This document shows, in pieces, positions 1-8,906 of a DNA stretch of 64,000 nucleotides. Every line of letters starts with the position of its first letter. Positions within the stretch are counted from its first letter, which is position 1. The stretch spans positions 1 through 64,000 of the forward strand of contig NZ_JAPDHX010000003.1 in the NCBI RefSeq assembly GCF_025972045.1, given 5' to 3'. This stretch comes from Micropruina sonneratiae (GTDB taxonomy: Bacteria; Actinomycetota; Actinomycetes; Propionibacteriales; Propionibacteriaceae). Under the pieces are notes generated by a model, which saw only the letters and a program-made list of their open reading frames with translations, searched no databases and was not told the origin of the DNA. Both the position numbers and the translations under genes were made by a program.

Positions 1-2
1 GC

Positions 3-200
3 TGCTACGACTACCAAGCGGGCGAGCCGTGGCCCGGAGTGCTGTTGATCCTCTTGTGCGCGGTGATGCAGATGTGTTGGTGGTTAGCATTCCGAAGGAC
101 CAAGTCCCACTGGTTGCTTCGAGTTCTGGCTATTACACTGGCCATCATCCCACTGGCCACGTTTGTATGGTTGCGGTTGCATCCCGAACTCCTGGGCTGA
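3..200 (+). CDS. C-terminal end of a membrane protein (partial)
   Basis: An open frame enters from the left edge and stops at TGA 198-200, giving 65 residues. It holds two hydrophobic stretches: one around residues 13-24 (VLLILLCAVM) and one around 41-55 (VLAITLAIIPLATFVW). They are separated by a basic loop containing FRRTKSHW. This is the pattern of the last two helices of an integral membrane protein. The family cannot be named from this piece. Overlapping frames on either strand look like shadows. Confidence 0.5.
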   Translation, partial: CYDYQAGEPWPGVLLILLCAVMQMCWWLAFRRTKSHWLLRVLAITLAIIPLATFVWLRLHPELLG

Positions 201-291
201 ACCGCTTGGCTCAGGCTCGGCGGGCATCCGCTCATGCCGCCGTCTGCGCGCTCCGCATGGTTCTAGCGATTCAGGCGGGGAAACCACCGCG

Positions 292-795
292 CTAGTCGAT
301 GATCTCCACGTCGGAGTCATGCGTGAACTTGGCCACCGTGGTCTCGGGACTAATGATCTCCGAGGTTCGCAGCCTCAATGCGGACTTCGAAAGGAGGTTG
401 ACCACCGGGCGTTTGCTTGTCTGAAGGAAGTGTTTGGGAAGGTCGCCCACGACGAAGAGTTGCCGCCGACGACCTGTCGAGTCCATCGCGAGGCCGACGA
501 GGTCGGCGACGAGGCCGCGTTGGCGGAGACTGTCGGCGCCCTTCCACTGGGCGACTTTGAACTCGGCGACTCGCAGGTTCGTTTCGAGATCGAAGATCCG
601 TTGCGGATCGTTGCCTGCCGCGAGAGAGGGTCGCTTGAGGAGCTGCTCGCCCTCCTCCAGCAGCAGCGGGAGGGTCTGGGTGATTACCGCGGCATGGATC
701 AAAGAGTCGAGGACACCGACGCGTTCGCGGACGATCAGAGCGGAGTCAATGACCGTGTAATCGAAGTCAGTGTTGTGCGCGACATGAGTGGCCAT
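292..795 (-). CDS. Hypothetical protein, possible PD-(D/E)XK nuclease fold
   Basis: About 167 residues from the first ATG. The frame stays open upstream to the end of the neighbouring gene at 846, so an earlier non-ATG start is possible. I do not recognise the family. The middle reads RIFDLETN..., then AEFKVAQWKG, then a QRGLVADLVGLAMD helix. That order (acidic residue, E-x-K, then a Q/R-bearing helix) resembles a PD-(D/E)XK nuclease core, but this rests on motif shape only. It lies just downstream of the 118-residue gene on the same strand (51 bp gap), so the two probably form an operon. Confidence 0.5.
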   Translation of the reverse strand: MATHVAHNTDFDYTVIDSALIVRERVGVLDSLIHAAVITQTLPLLLEEGEQLLKRPSLAAGNDPQRIFDLETNLRVAEFKVAQWKGADSLRQRGLVADLVGLAMDSTGRRRQLFVVGDLPKHFLQTSKRPVVNLLSKSALRLRTSEIISPETTVAKFTHDSDVEIID

Positions 796-845
796 TACCT
801 GGTCCGCGCCGGCCAAGGCGGCCTCGAGGTTGCTGACCGCTCGGG

Positions 846-1202
846 TCAGGGCTGACGCTGGAGGAAGGTGTCGAGGGTTGCGAACGCCTCGGCGGCCTCG
901 GACGGTGTGATGGCCGGTCGTAGTTGCGGCCGCGGCGGGGTTGGGGTGGGGAATGCAGCATCTGGCCCGGGGATCTCGCTGGTGTGGAATCCCAGCCGTG
1001 CCAACAGCCGCACGGCCGTGTGGGAGATGTACTCCGACCGCCTGATCCCGGTCGCCGCCTCGAACGCCTGCTTGGCCGGCCAGCGGCGTCCGTCGATCTC
1101 GACCCAATGTGTGCGAACAGGGTCCGGAACCGACATCAGGATTCGAGAGCGAGCGACATCCGGGTCTACGTCGAAGGTCTCGCCGTTGAGCTGGAATCGC
1201 AT
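846..1202 (-). CDS. Small hypothetical protein, first gene of a two-gene unit
   Basis: 118 residues starting MRFQLNGETFDVDPD. The core (IDGRRWPAKQAFEAATG, then a helix ending RLLARLGF) resembles a small domain found in many actinobacterial proteins with a W-P-x-K-Q and T-G pattern. I know no assigned function for it. The C-terminus is proline-rich. It precedes the possible nuclease gene at 292-795 on the same strand. A small protein plus a possible nuclease could be a regulator or antitoxin pair, but that is inference. Confidence 0.55.
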   Translation of the reverse strand: MRFQLNGETFDVDPDVARSRILMSVPDPVRTHWVEIDGRRWPAKQAFEAATGIRRSEYISHTAVRLLARLGFHTSEIPGPDAAFPTPTPPRPQLRPAITPSEAAEAFATLDTFLQRQP

Positions 1203-1512
1203 GACCGCACATTATGCCCGCCACTCTGCCACCCGGGTGCCGCGCAGCATGCCCCCCCGGGTCTACTTCCCGAGAAGTGGTGCGTGAGCACCTACCGCCT
1301 CTCGCTGAAGGCACCAAGACCATCCGATTATGCCGTCCGCGCGGTCGACAAGTAGCCGAGATGCGGGTAGCGCTGGTTCAGGGTAGCCGCCCACACGGGC
1401 AACCTACCCAACCGACTGTCCAATGGCTTGGACCCTCCGCCTGACATCCGAGAGAAGGCAAGAGCCAGCGATCCCCCTGCAATCGGACGGGTCGGTGCGT
1501 AGCCTCTGGGAC
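1203..1512. other. Intergenic stretch between divergent genes
   Basis: About 310 bp between the minus-strand pair (up to 1202) and the plus-strand HNH-like gene (from 1513). It should hold both promoters. I see no convincing -35/-10 pair, RNA gene or mobile end. A C-run around 1250-1260 is the only low-complexity feature. Confidence 0.4.
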
Positions 1513-2376
1513 ATGTCGACCGCCGTATGCGCGATCTGCCGAAGCGCAGCCACTCGCACCCGCGAGCACGTGTGGTCGAATTGGTTCCTGCAGCGGATGG
1601 ACCGGCATGGAGCCCCGCCACTCGGATGGTCACTCAACGGCGTGCCGCTCCTGACACGCGACCGCACCCAGATCAAGGGGAGCCAGCGACAGCGGGTGAT
1701 GCTCGGGATCTGTTACGCCTGCAACCAAAGCATGAACATGACGATCGAAGAGCCCGCAAAGCCGGTCGTCGGGCCACTCGCGCTCAACGGGTGGCGAGGG
1801 GAGTGCACCCGAGAGGACTGGCGAGCGGTCGGGCTGTGGTGGGCCAAGGTTCTCCTCCTCGTTGGCCATCCCGACTCGACATTGGAGAACCCTCGCCTGC
1901 AGAAGCTCGTCCGGTGGCATTTCGAATCCGCGCCCGATGTGCGGTGGCTGACCGACGGCAACGGCATTCCCGACCACGTGTCGGTATTCATTCACCGGGC
2001 CGACTTCAAGAAGGCCGGGACTCGACACGAACTCGTCGTCCCTGCGCACGTATTCATGGACGATGGCACGATCGCCGACTGTCACGTACTGTCGCTTGCC
2101 ACCCCGGGGATGGCCGTTACCGCGGTCTCTTCTCCCGGAGTCACGATCGAACACCCACTTGTGGCCTCGGGGCACGCCTGGGAACTCCTCCACACGCCGC
2201 CGGCCGGTGGCGCTTTGCAGCGACTCAGGCCGCTGCCCCGAGACGTGGTCAGATTCGTGCGCGGAGGTGGTGTCCCTGAAGGTCACATCGTCGATGGCAG
2301 CGAGATGGCGCGGTTGACCGCGCTATTTGGGTACGAAGCCTCGTCAGCAACGGAATCGACCGCACAACCGCAATGA
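1513..2376 (+). CDS. HNH-like zinc-finger protein
   Basis: 287 residues from the internal ATG reading MSTAVCAICRS. The frame is open upstream to 1423, but that extension is low-complexity. The N-terminal third has a C-x2-C pair (CAIC), then TREHVWSNWF, then a second C-x2-C-N (CYACN) about 40 residues later. That is the treble-clef layout of HNH-type endonucleases, in which the EH pair sits next to the metal site. The remainder (about residues 90-287) is alpha/beta and unrecognised. It stands alone on the plus strand, convergent with the gene at 2391-2690. A restriction or anti-phage role is possible but not shown. Confidence 0.65.
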   Translation: MSTAVCAICRSAATRTREHVWSNWFLQRMDRHGAPPLGWSLNGVPLLTRDRTQIKGSQRQRVMLGICYACNQSMNMTIEEPAKPVVGPLALNGWRGECTREDWRAVGLWWAKVLLLVGHPDSTLENPRLQKLVRWHFESAPDVRWLTDGNGIPDHVSVFIHRADFKKAGTRHELVVPAHVFMDDGTIADCHVLSLATPGMAVTAVSSPGVTIEHPLVASGHAWELLHTPPAGGALQRLRPLPRDVVRFVRGGGVPEGHIVDGSEMARLTALFGYEASSATESTAQPQ

Positions 2377-2390
2377 CGCTGCGCGTCGAA

Positions 2391-2690
2391 CTAAAGCCAG
2401 CGCACGTTCTGGGTCAAAACAGTAAGCCGCCGAAGGCCGGCGACGGTCTCCACTCCATGGTCCAAGGTGAGGGTGACTTCCTCGGCGTCGGGCCCCTCCA
2501 TCTCTCCCCGTAGCCAAATCTCAACCGGGAAGACCGAGTCGGCGCTGAGTTCATGCACCGTGAGGACCGGGAGCTTCTCAACGATGTGGTGCGCTCGACC
2601 TCCCGCGTCCTCAACAACGACCTCGACCCAGCCCGGGAAGTCATCACTCGTCCAGCGCAGCGCCGTCGCCCGGAGAAGTCCGTCTGTCAC
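2391..2690 (-). CDS. Small beta-rich hypothetical protein
   Basis: About 99 residues if it starts at the GTG reading VTDGLLRATALRW. The frame stays open to 2834, but the extra N-terminus is arginine-rich and looks non-coding. The sequence alternates hydrophobic and polar residues (WVEVVVEDAGG, HIVEKLPVL, EVTLTLDHG), which suggests a small beta-sandwich or barrel. I do not recognise it. It ends 14 bp from the stop of the convergent HNH-like gene. Confidence 0.45.
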   Translation of the reverse strand: MTDGLLRATALRWTSDDFPGWVEVVVEDAGGRAHHIVEKLPVLTVHELSADSVFPVEIWLRGEMEGPDAEEVTLTLDHGVETVAGLRRLTVLTQNVRWL

Positions 2691-2873
2691 GAGAGTCAGA
2701 CTATTGCGGTGCCGCTCACTCGCGCGCTCATGCCGCGCAGCGTGTGCAAGGCCAGCCTCTGGTTTCGGTTCCCGAGCGCACGACCGCGTCCGCCGCCCGC
2801 GCGGGAAGGTCACGGCTACTACGGGGGGCGGCAATGACCGGATATCAACGGGTACAGGTGAGCGTGCACTGCT

Positions 2874-3986
2874 TTACGACCCCAAGAGGTTCAAGACAGG
2901 AGTGGGCTGTCCCCAGCGGTGAATGCCCCCGTCACGTCTATTGCATCCACAGGGGCATGGGTGACCGGTTCTGGCTGGGAGTGGTGCAGGCCACAGGTGG
3001 CGTTGCGTCAGGGCGCCAGCGCGGGTTGTGATAGCAAAGTCGTCTACCAGCTGCCGGGCTTGGATCAAAGCCTCGAAGTAAGTCTTAGCTGCCGCGGCTG
3101 TTGAGTCAGCTATGTGCGCAGCCACTTCGTTGAACTGCGGCCGGATCCGGTCGGCGATCGCTTTTCCGGTATTATCTAGCGGAGCACTCGACAATGGACC
3201 CTTCGCGACAAACCGAAAGGCCAATGCCCCCGTCTCGTGGACCATCGCTTCGCTACTAGACGCGATCCTTGCGGCGAATGCTGGATGTGATGCATCGGAA
3301 AGCCAGTCGTACCATTTGCTGTAGCGCTTCTCCCCGGTCATCTTTTCAAGCCTCTTCACGTAAGTGAGAACATTGGGCGCCTGTAGTCTTTCTGGAGAGC
3401 CGCTGATACGGGTCCCCATGGATGTCTTCACCAGAACAGGCGTCATCTTAGATCTCACCATTTCAGCCCGTGCTGCGCTCCCCGCACGCCCAGCCTTGGC
3501 ATCAGCCCATGCGTTGAATAGAGACCTGCACTCATGCAATAGACAACCCACTTGCTCGATCAGGGCCCTCGCCGCCAAGGGTGCGGTAGTCAAGCGCCAT
3601 GAGGCAATCCCGGAGACTGCGTCCGTTACGAGATCTGCACCTCTCCAAGCATGGAATAGCCACCAAGCACACAGCTGGCTGAGGAGAGCGGGATAGGTCA
3701 CGGCGGCAACTGGCTGGGAGAGGGCGTGGTCTGGGACTTCATCCACTGCAAGGACCCCACCGCTCTTGAGATTCACAAACGACCAAGTCTCGCGAAGCTC
3801 GATTGCCGATCGCCGCCACCCCTCAGCCTGCGCGGGCGTCATTGGTGCAACCCAGAACTCTGTGCACCACTCGTCCCCCACCGTGGCTGTCAGTTCTTGG
3901 GCGCGCAGCGATAGGTCGACGAGATCCTGCACCCTATCGACTCCTAGAGCCCTAGTGACGCTGGAGGCGAACTTCGGTGGCATCAT
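2874..3986 (-). CDS. HEPN-like (DUF5677-like) hypothetical protein
   Basis: 370 residues. I chose the ATG at 3986 (MMPPKFASS) because GGAGGG lies 7 nt upstream; an in-frame ATG at 4010 has no such site. The protein is mostly helical. A segment near residue 220 reads KWYDWLSDASHP, which resembles the Y-x2-LS-x3-H signature of DUF5677/HEPN-type proteins. The extreme C-terminus has a short cysteine cluster (CPCGCNRR) that may bind zinc. The gene is lower in GC than its surroundings, suggesting recent transfer. HEPN domains are often RNases in defence systems; activity here is untested. Confidence 0.6.
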   Translation of the reverse strand: MMPPKFASSVTRALGVDRVQDLVDLSLRAQELTATVGDEWCTEFWVAPMTPAQAEGWRRSAIELRETWSFVNLKSGGVLAVDEVPDHALSQPVAAVTYPALLSQLCAWWLFHAWRGADLVTDAVSGIASWRLTTAPLAARALIEQVGCLLHECRSLFNAWADAKAGRAGSAARAEMVRSKMTPVLVKTSMGTRISGSPERLQAPNVLTYVKRLEKMTGEKRYSKWYDWLSDASHPAFAARIASSSEAMVHETGALAFRFVAKGPLSSAPLDNTGKAIADRIRPQFNEVAAHIADSTAAAAKTYFEALIQARQLVDDFAITTRAGALTQRHLWPAPLPARTGHPCPCGCNRRDGGIHRWGQPTPVLNLLGS

Positions 3987-4188
3987 TCCAGCACCCTCCT
4001 CGCTTTTCATCTCTGACGGATCCTCCCACTTGAGATGGAGCTTTCAGGAGCAGTCCTACGTGCCTGCCACTCGAGAGTGCCGCCGCCGGACCCCCGATCC
4101 ATGCCGCCACATACCGGCGACGAAGCCAGTTGAGGGCCCCCGGGCCCATACGCTCATGCCGCGGTGCGCCGGTCTTGTCTTCGATCGC

Positions 4189-5018
4189 TCAGGCGGGTGT
4201 GGCGGCGTGGCTGAGGAACCCGGTCAGGATCGTGTTGAATGCTTCGGGGTTGTCCTGGTGGGCGGTGTGCCCGGCCTGGGAATCTCTGTCTGCTCGGCGT
4301 AGGGTTGGCGGGCTGCCCAAGGCTTTGCTGACTTGGGGAAGATGCCGCCGTTGGCCTTGTCGAGTTGTCCGTAGGTGATCAGAGTTGGGCAGGGGAGCTG
4401 GTAGTTGTCCCCGAGTCCGGAATCGCGGGTGAGGCAATCGAGCCCGGCCATGATCACTTGTGTGTAGGCGTCTCGAGTCAGTGCGCCCGTGGCCTCGAGG
4501 GCCTGGGCTGTGACGTCGGGGCGGCTGCTGATCGCCTTGACCGACTCGGCTCGCATTCTTTCAAGGGGCATGCGCGCGACCCGGCCTGGTGCGAACTTGG
4601 CGAGCAGGGCGAGCAGGGCGGAGGGTTTGGCGCTGAGGTCTGTGCATCCCTCGACGACGAGGCCGCGGACCCGTTGTGGGGCCTTCGCGGCGGCGCCCTG
4701 AACGATGTAGCCGCCGAAAGAGTGCCCAACCAGGAACGCGGTCGGGGCCTCGCCGGTGTCCATCACGGCGAGCAGGTCATCGACGGCGATATCGAGGTCG
4801 AACGAGTCACCCATGGGTTGGGAGGCGCCGTGTCCGCGTAGGTCCCAGGTGAGTACACGGAAGCCGGCCTCGACCAGGGCGTCGATCTGTGGGTCGAACG
4901 AATGATGGTCCATCGCCGCGCCGTGGGTGAGCACGACGGCCGGATCGGTTCGCGACCCCGTGGACCACATGTGGATCGTCGAGCCGTGTCGCTCCACACA
5001 TGTTTCGTGACCTGTCAT
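4189..5018 (-). pseudogene. Alpha/beta hydrolase, frameshifted before the catalytic histidine
   Basis: The N-terminal 240 or so residues form a normal alpha/beta hydrolase: LTHGAAMDHHSF (oxyanion region), LTWDLRGHGAS and the nucleophile elbow GHSFGG. Near 4276-4281 one base is missing. The first frame then runs into nonsense ending at 4224, while another frame continues the expected end (AGHTAHQDNPEAFNTILTGF) to a stop at 4189. The catalytic His therefore lies in the other frame, and the product should be inactive. The tetR gene at 5066 is divergent across a 47 bp gap and probably regulated it. A sequencing indel would be the alternative cause. Confidence 0.75.
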
Positions 5019-5052
5019 CGGTGCCTCCTCGGTTCCGGCGGGCCCACTCCGC

Positions 5053-5065
5053 TATTATTCTGACA
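5053..5065 (+). promoter_or_regulatory. -10 box for a probably leaderless tetR transcript
   Basis: TATTAT at 5053-5058 lies 7 nt before the tetR ATG at 5066, and no Shine-Dalgarno sequence is visible between them. This spacing puts transcription start at or next to the ATG, as in leaderless actinobacterial mRNAs. The 47 bp divergent gap would also have to contain the regulator's operator. Confidence 0.4.
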
Positions 5066-5773
5066 ATGGAAGGAACTGCTGTCAAAAAACCAGTGCGGGG
5101 CCGGGGGCGCCCACCGCTGAGTGTCGATGCGCTCCAGTCGCGTAGCCAGCGGATCCTCGACGCCGCCGCCGACCTGGTCCTCGAGCACGGCTATGACGCG
5201 ATCTCGATGGACCACATCGCGCGCGCGGTGGATCTCTCCAAGGGGACCCTGTACGAGCATTGGTCCACCCGCGAGGAGCTCTTCCTCGACCTCGTCCACC
5301 GGGAACAGGACTCGCTCGCCACTCAGGTCAGCGACGCTGCGCCGAGGACAGTGCAAGCCCTGATCAGGGAGTCTGCACGAGCTTTGCTGGAGCGCCCTTT
5401 GCTGGTCGCGGTCCTGGTCGAGAACAGCGCCATCTGGGGTAAACAACTCAAGCGGCTGCCGCCATCGATCATCTACCAGGACCGGATCGCCTCCTTCGCC
5501 GACTTCCTCTACGACCTTCGAGAGCGGGGAGAGATCCGCACCGACCAGTCAACCAGCGAACAGATCCACATCGTCACCGGAGTCCTGGCCGGGTTCCTCA
5601 TGACGCGATCGCTGATCCCGCCCGCCCACAGCGTCGACGACGACACCCTCGCCCAACTCATGGCAGACACCGTCGCCCGAGCACTGGAAGCAACCACCAA
5701 TAACCTGCCCGAACCCACCGCGACCCGCCTCCTCAACGCCGGGAAAAAAGCCCGAGGGAGATCCAGGACCTAG
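5066..5773 (+). CDS. TetR/AcrR family transcriptional regulator
   Basis: 235 residues. The basic N-terminus (KKPVRGRGRPP) leads into a typical TetR DNA-binding domain at about residues 20-65: RILDAAADLVLEHGYDAISM, the HTH around IARAVDLSKGTLYEHW, then REELFLDLV. The rest is a variable helical ligand domain with a late segment (GVLAGFLMTRSLI) like TetR_C families. The start is the ATG at 5066 because the domain begins directly after it; the frame extends back to 5000 without support. It is divergent from the broken hydrolase and is likely its local repressor. Confidence 0.9.
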   Translation: MEGTAVKKPVRGRGRPPLSVDALQSRSQRILDAAADLVLEHGYDAISMDHIARAVDLSKGTLYEHWSTREELFLDLVHREQDSLATQVSDAAPRTVQALIRESARALLERPLLVAVLVENSAIWGKQLKRLPPSIIYQDRIASFADFLYDLRERGEIRTDQSTSEQIHIVTGVLAGFLMTRSLIPPAHSVDDDTLAQLMADTVARALEATTNNLPEPTATRLLNAGKKARGRSRT

Positions 5774-6010
5774 GACAGCCGACATCGCCGGGAACACCAA
5801 CGGCCGCAGCCCCCACGCCGCGCGGGCCCTCGGTCCGAGACATCCGCATCTGCCGCTCTTCGCGCGAGCCGGTCGCGACCTTCGGCTGCGGGATGTATTC
5901 AATCCCAGGCTCATACCAGAAGCGAGCAGACCTGGAGGGCGATGGCTCGAAGAACTCCAGGGGATGTGGTCAGCGTCGGTACTGATTGTGGGCGTCAGCG
6001 ACGTTTCTGC

Positions 6011-6838
6011 TCAGTTCTTGTTGTGGCCGAGCGATCGTGCGTGGAGCACTTCCTTCCAATAGCTCTCTCGCTCGAGGACGTGGGCGTCGTCGGTCCGCAT
6101 AGACCAGTACTCGAGGAGCGCGAACCGCATGTTGGTGCGGTAGTACTCCTCGCCCTTGGCCTCAACGAGTTCGCGCAGGCCGACGTTGCCGCCATGGAGT
6201 GTGGTTGCGTACGTCGCCCAGCGATGCCAGATGCCGGTATCGCCGTAGGCGGAACCGACGTAGCGCTGTCCGGTCTCCTTGTCGTGGATGACGTAGACGC
6301 CCTTCATGCTTTCGAGTGCGATCCGCCAATCGGCGCGGGCCTGAGCAACGACTGCCTGCAGGTCAGAGAGGCTGTGGTTGATTCGGTCGTGCCCCGGAAA
6401 GGGTTCACCGGCGAAGGGTTCCTCGAGGATTGAGGAGACGCTCATCGCGGGGAGGACCGTTTCCATCGATCGCCGTCGGTTCCTGCCCACCAGTTTGTGG
6501 CGGATAATGAGCCGACGGATGAACGGCCCCATCAGGTCCTCACGGAGCTCGACGGTGTACGAGTCGGCTCTAGGTTCGGGTCGGCGTTCCAGGACTTTCC
6601 AGATCCCGCCGAACAGCCACAGCGTCAGGTCGTTCTTGTCCTGGGCTAGCGAGAAAATGAAGTCGCGGTTGAAGTCGTCCTTTGCGCCGCGCCACATTTG
6701 CCAGGCCTGCCACTGTTCCTGACTGCTGGCGAGGGCATCCATGGGCTGAGTGATGCCATTCCACACAGCGAAGTGGACCTTGAACGCTGACGGGTCTAGG
6801 TCTGCGGGAAGGAGTGCGGTTAGCGGGATGATCTCCAT
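6011..6838 (-). CDS. GIY-YIG nuclease family protein
   Basis: 275 residues from ATG 6838. The C-terminal part (about residues 178-250) is a GIY-YIG domain: KGVYVIHDKETGQRYVGSA supplies the GVYVI and RYVGSA strands, followed by R, H and E residues (RWATYATTLHGG, LRELVEAKGEEYY). The N-terminal 170 residues are unrecognised alpha/beta sequence rich in Trp and Arg. Proteins of this layout are scattered orphans in actinobacterial accessory regions; the N-terminus may bind target DNA or a partner. GC content is below the window average. An ISL3 scrap sits directly upstream. Confidence 0.75.
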   Translation of the reverse strand: MEIIPLTALLPADLDPSAFKVHFAVWNGITQPMDALASSQEQWQAWQMWRGAKDDFNRDFIFSLAQDKNDLTLWLFGGIWKVLERRPEPRADSYTVELREDLMGPFIRRLIIRHKLVGRNRRRSMETVLPAMSVSSILEEPFAGEPFPGHDRINHSLSDLQAVVAQARADWRIALESMKGVYVIHDKETGQRYVGSAYGDTGIWHRWATYATTLHGGNVGLRELVEAKGEEYYRTNMRFALLEYWSMRTDDAHVLERESYWKEVLHARSLGHNKN

Positions 6839-6890
6839 GTACTGACCATAAGACCCAGGACTGCAGCTTGATTGATCCAAGCAACGCGTT

Positions 6891-7061
6891 AGGGGCTCTT
6901 CCCAGATGAGGGTGTAGGTCGGCCAGGCGCGTCGGTCCGCAGATAGACGTCGAGATCTCCCGACGATGGAGGTTCCTACGCCATCCATCCGAAAGACCTC
7001 GACGTGACCGACGCTACCGCGCCGGCCGGCTTCGGCCGCCCTGACCTGACCGCCTTCGCGT
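6891..7061 (+). mobile_element. ISL3-family left-end fragment (about 170 bp)
   Basis: This stretch matches 9168-9336 with only scattered differences. It starts at the ISL3-like terminus GGGCTCTTCCCAGAT and stops abruptly around 7061, shortly after the transposase start. The shared part includes an internal inverted pair (GTCGAGATCTCCCGA and AAGACCTCGAC) that may be a transposase binding site. No transposase remains, so it is an inert remnant. Confidence 0.7.
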
Positions 7062-7288
7062 CTCATCCCAATCGACCCTGATCGAGTCTGCTGACCCCCT
7101 CGACGAGAACGCAGCGACATCACAGCCACCCAACCCCGACCGTCCGGGAAGCCGGGACACGTCACATGGCCTGTGCTGCGGGCGTGTCGAGTGGGTCGTC
7201 CAGGGGGCGACGCAGGAGCGTCGACGCGACGTGCTGAGAGGTGGTTCCAGTCGAGCACTAGCACACCGGCTACAGGCATGGCGATAGG

Positions 7289-8230
7289 TCAGGAACGGCG
7301 TCGCTCCCTACGCAGGAGGGAGCGCAGAGTCTCGGCGTTCGCGTAGCCGACCCGTAGCGCGATCTCGGCGGAGGTGAGGTCCGTGGTTGCTGAGAGGTGC
7401 CGAGCTCGTTCGATGCGAAGCCGTTGGACGAAGCCGAGCGGAGTGAGGTTGAGCGCCGCACGGACTCGTCGTTCGAGGGTGCGCCGGCTGGTGCCGAGCG
7501 ACTGCGCGACGAAGGCGACGTTGAACGGTTCGTCCAGGCGGGCGCGCACGAAGCGTTCGAACTCGACGACGATCGGGTCCTCGTGCCGGAGATGTTCGTA
7601 GGCGACGAAGGCCGCCTGCGACGGGCGCTCGTCGATGATGAGGAGCTTGGCGACATGTTGGGCCAGGTCGGGGCTGATCGATCGCACGAGTGAGAGCGCG
7701 AGGTCGATGTGGGCGAACGCGGCGCCGGCGGTGACGAGGTTCCCGTCGGCCACGACCATGGTGTCGAGATCGAGGGCGACGGTCGGATAGCGCTTCAGGA
7801 ACTCCGGCCCCAGGAACCAGCTGGTCGTCGCCCGCCGATGATGCATCCGTCCGGTCTCGGCGACAGCGAACACGCCGGTGCACGCCGCGGCGATCCGGGT
7901 GGTCGCCTCGTCGAGGCGCCCGAGCGAGGCGATGACCGAACGAGCATCTCGGCTCTGGAGGGCGTCGTTGGTAGCGGCGGCCGTAAGGGTTCCAAGCGCA
8001 GGGACGACGACCACGTCGAACTCTCCGGACTCCGACAGCGGGTGGTCCACCGACAGGGTCATCGATGACGTCGTGGTCACTCGCCGTTTCGGTCCGAGGA
8101 TGGCGAGTTCGATCGGGTCGATCCGCGGGTCGACATCGCCGCGGGCTCCGTCGGCCACCCGCACGATGTCGATGATCGACGCGATAGCCGATCCGAAGCA
8201 GCCGTCGATCGCGATCAGTCCGATACGCAT
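7289..8230 (-). CDS. GlxA-type AraC family transcriptional regulator
   Basis: 313 residues starting MRIGLIAIDGCFGS. Residues about 1-180 form a DJ-1/PfpI (class I amidotransferase-like) domain with the AACTGVFAVAETG elbow. Residues about 225-310 form an AraC HTH pair: FNVAFVAQSLGTSRRTLERRV and TSAEIALRVGYANAETLRSLLRR. In such regulators the first domain is a sensor rather than an enzyme. The upstream extension to 8272 has no ribosome site. The divergent monooxygenase at 8338 shares the 107 bp intergenic region and is the obvious target. Confidence 0.9.
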   Translation of the reverse strand: MRIGLIAIDGCFGSAIASIIDIVRVADGARGDVDPRIDPIELAILGPKRRVTTTSSMTLSVDHPLSESGEFDVVVVPALGTLTAAATNDALQSRDARSVIASLGRLDEATTRIAAACTGVFAVAETGRMHHRRATTSWFLGPEFLKRYPTVALDLDTMVVADGNLVTAGAAFAHIDLALSLVRSISPDLAQHVAKLLIIDERPSQAAFVAYEHLRHEDPIVVEFERFVRARLDEPFNVAFVAQSLGTSRRTLERRVRAALNLTPLGFVQRLRIERARHLSATTDLTSAEIALRVGYANAETLRSLLRRERRRS

Positions 8231-8337
8231 GACGTAAACAATAGCAATACTGCCGTATACGCCACTCCCCACCGGCCCTCGCTCGTCATACGCTGAACTC
8301 GTCCCACGAAGAACCCCGATTTCAAGGAGAGTCCCTC

Positions 8338-8649
8338 ATGTCCACACCCGCATCACTTCCGTATGCCTTCGTCGCCAAGATCGTCGCGGCCGATGGACAG
8401 CACGACGCGCTCGCCGATCTGCTCGCCGGCGCTGTCGCACTCGCCAACGAAGAAGTAGGAACGATTGTCTGGTTCGCGGTCAGGACCCACGCCGACACCT
8501 TCTGGATCTTCGATGCATTCCCCGACGAGGCCGCTCGCGACGCCCACGCCAACGGCGCCATCGTCGCAGCCCTGATGGCCAACCAGCACCTCCTCAGCGC
8601 AGCACCCGAGATCCTGGCGGCCGACGTCCTCGCGTCCAAGCTCCCGTAG
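8338..8649 (+). CDS. Antibiotic-biosynthesis-monooxygenase (ABM) domain protein
   Basis: 103 residues, a dimeric alpha+beta barrel single domain. The opening strand (PYAFVAKIVAADGQHDALADLL), a central strand (GTIVWFAVRTHADTFWIFDAF) and the HANGAIVAALM helix match ABM/YgiN-like proteins. Members act as small cofactor-free quinol monooxygenases or as reactive-compound detoxifiers in the cytoplasm. AAGGAGA lies 7 nt before the ATG. It is divergent from the GlxA-type regulator. Its substrate cannot be read from sequence. Confidence 0.85.
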   Translation: MSTPASLPYAFVAKIVAADGQHDALADLLAGAVALANEEVGTIVWFAVRTHADTFWIFDAFPDEAARDAHANGAIVAALMANQHLLSAAPEILAADVLASKLP

Positions 8650-8861
8650 TCCGCCAACGCACGAGACGATCGCGCCCCGCCGAGCCGCCGCCAGGTCGCG
8701 ACACAACGCCATGCTGCGTTGCCGAGCGGTGCGAGGCCTATCGGCACACGGACAGGATGCCGGCCGCGAGCGCTCAGCCGGCGAGGGGTCCGTCGCAGAG
8801 GAGAGCGACGTCGGTGTCGGGCAGAGCCGTGAGGCCAGCGCATCGCGCGACCACCAGAACC

Positions 8862-8903
8862 GAACCGCCCCTGCCCTGCGTTTCCGCAGGTCAGGGGCGG
8901 TTC
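8862..8903 (+). terminator. Strong hairpin downstream of the ABM gene
   Basis: GAACCGCCCCTG (8862-8873) pairs perfectly with CAGGGGCGGTTC (8892-8903). Inside it CCTGCG pairs with CGCAGG around a TTTC loop. No U-tract follows, so it is either a GC-type terminator or a structured remnant. It lies 210 bp after the ABM stop and directly beside a tRNA fragment. Confidence 0.5.
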
Positions 8904-8906
8904 GCC

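Noticed and set aside
2874-2960. A SEC-C zinc motif at the end of the HEPN-like protein
   Set aside because: The cluster CPCGCNRR lacks the GSGKKFKKCC pattern, so only a possible metal site is claimed.
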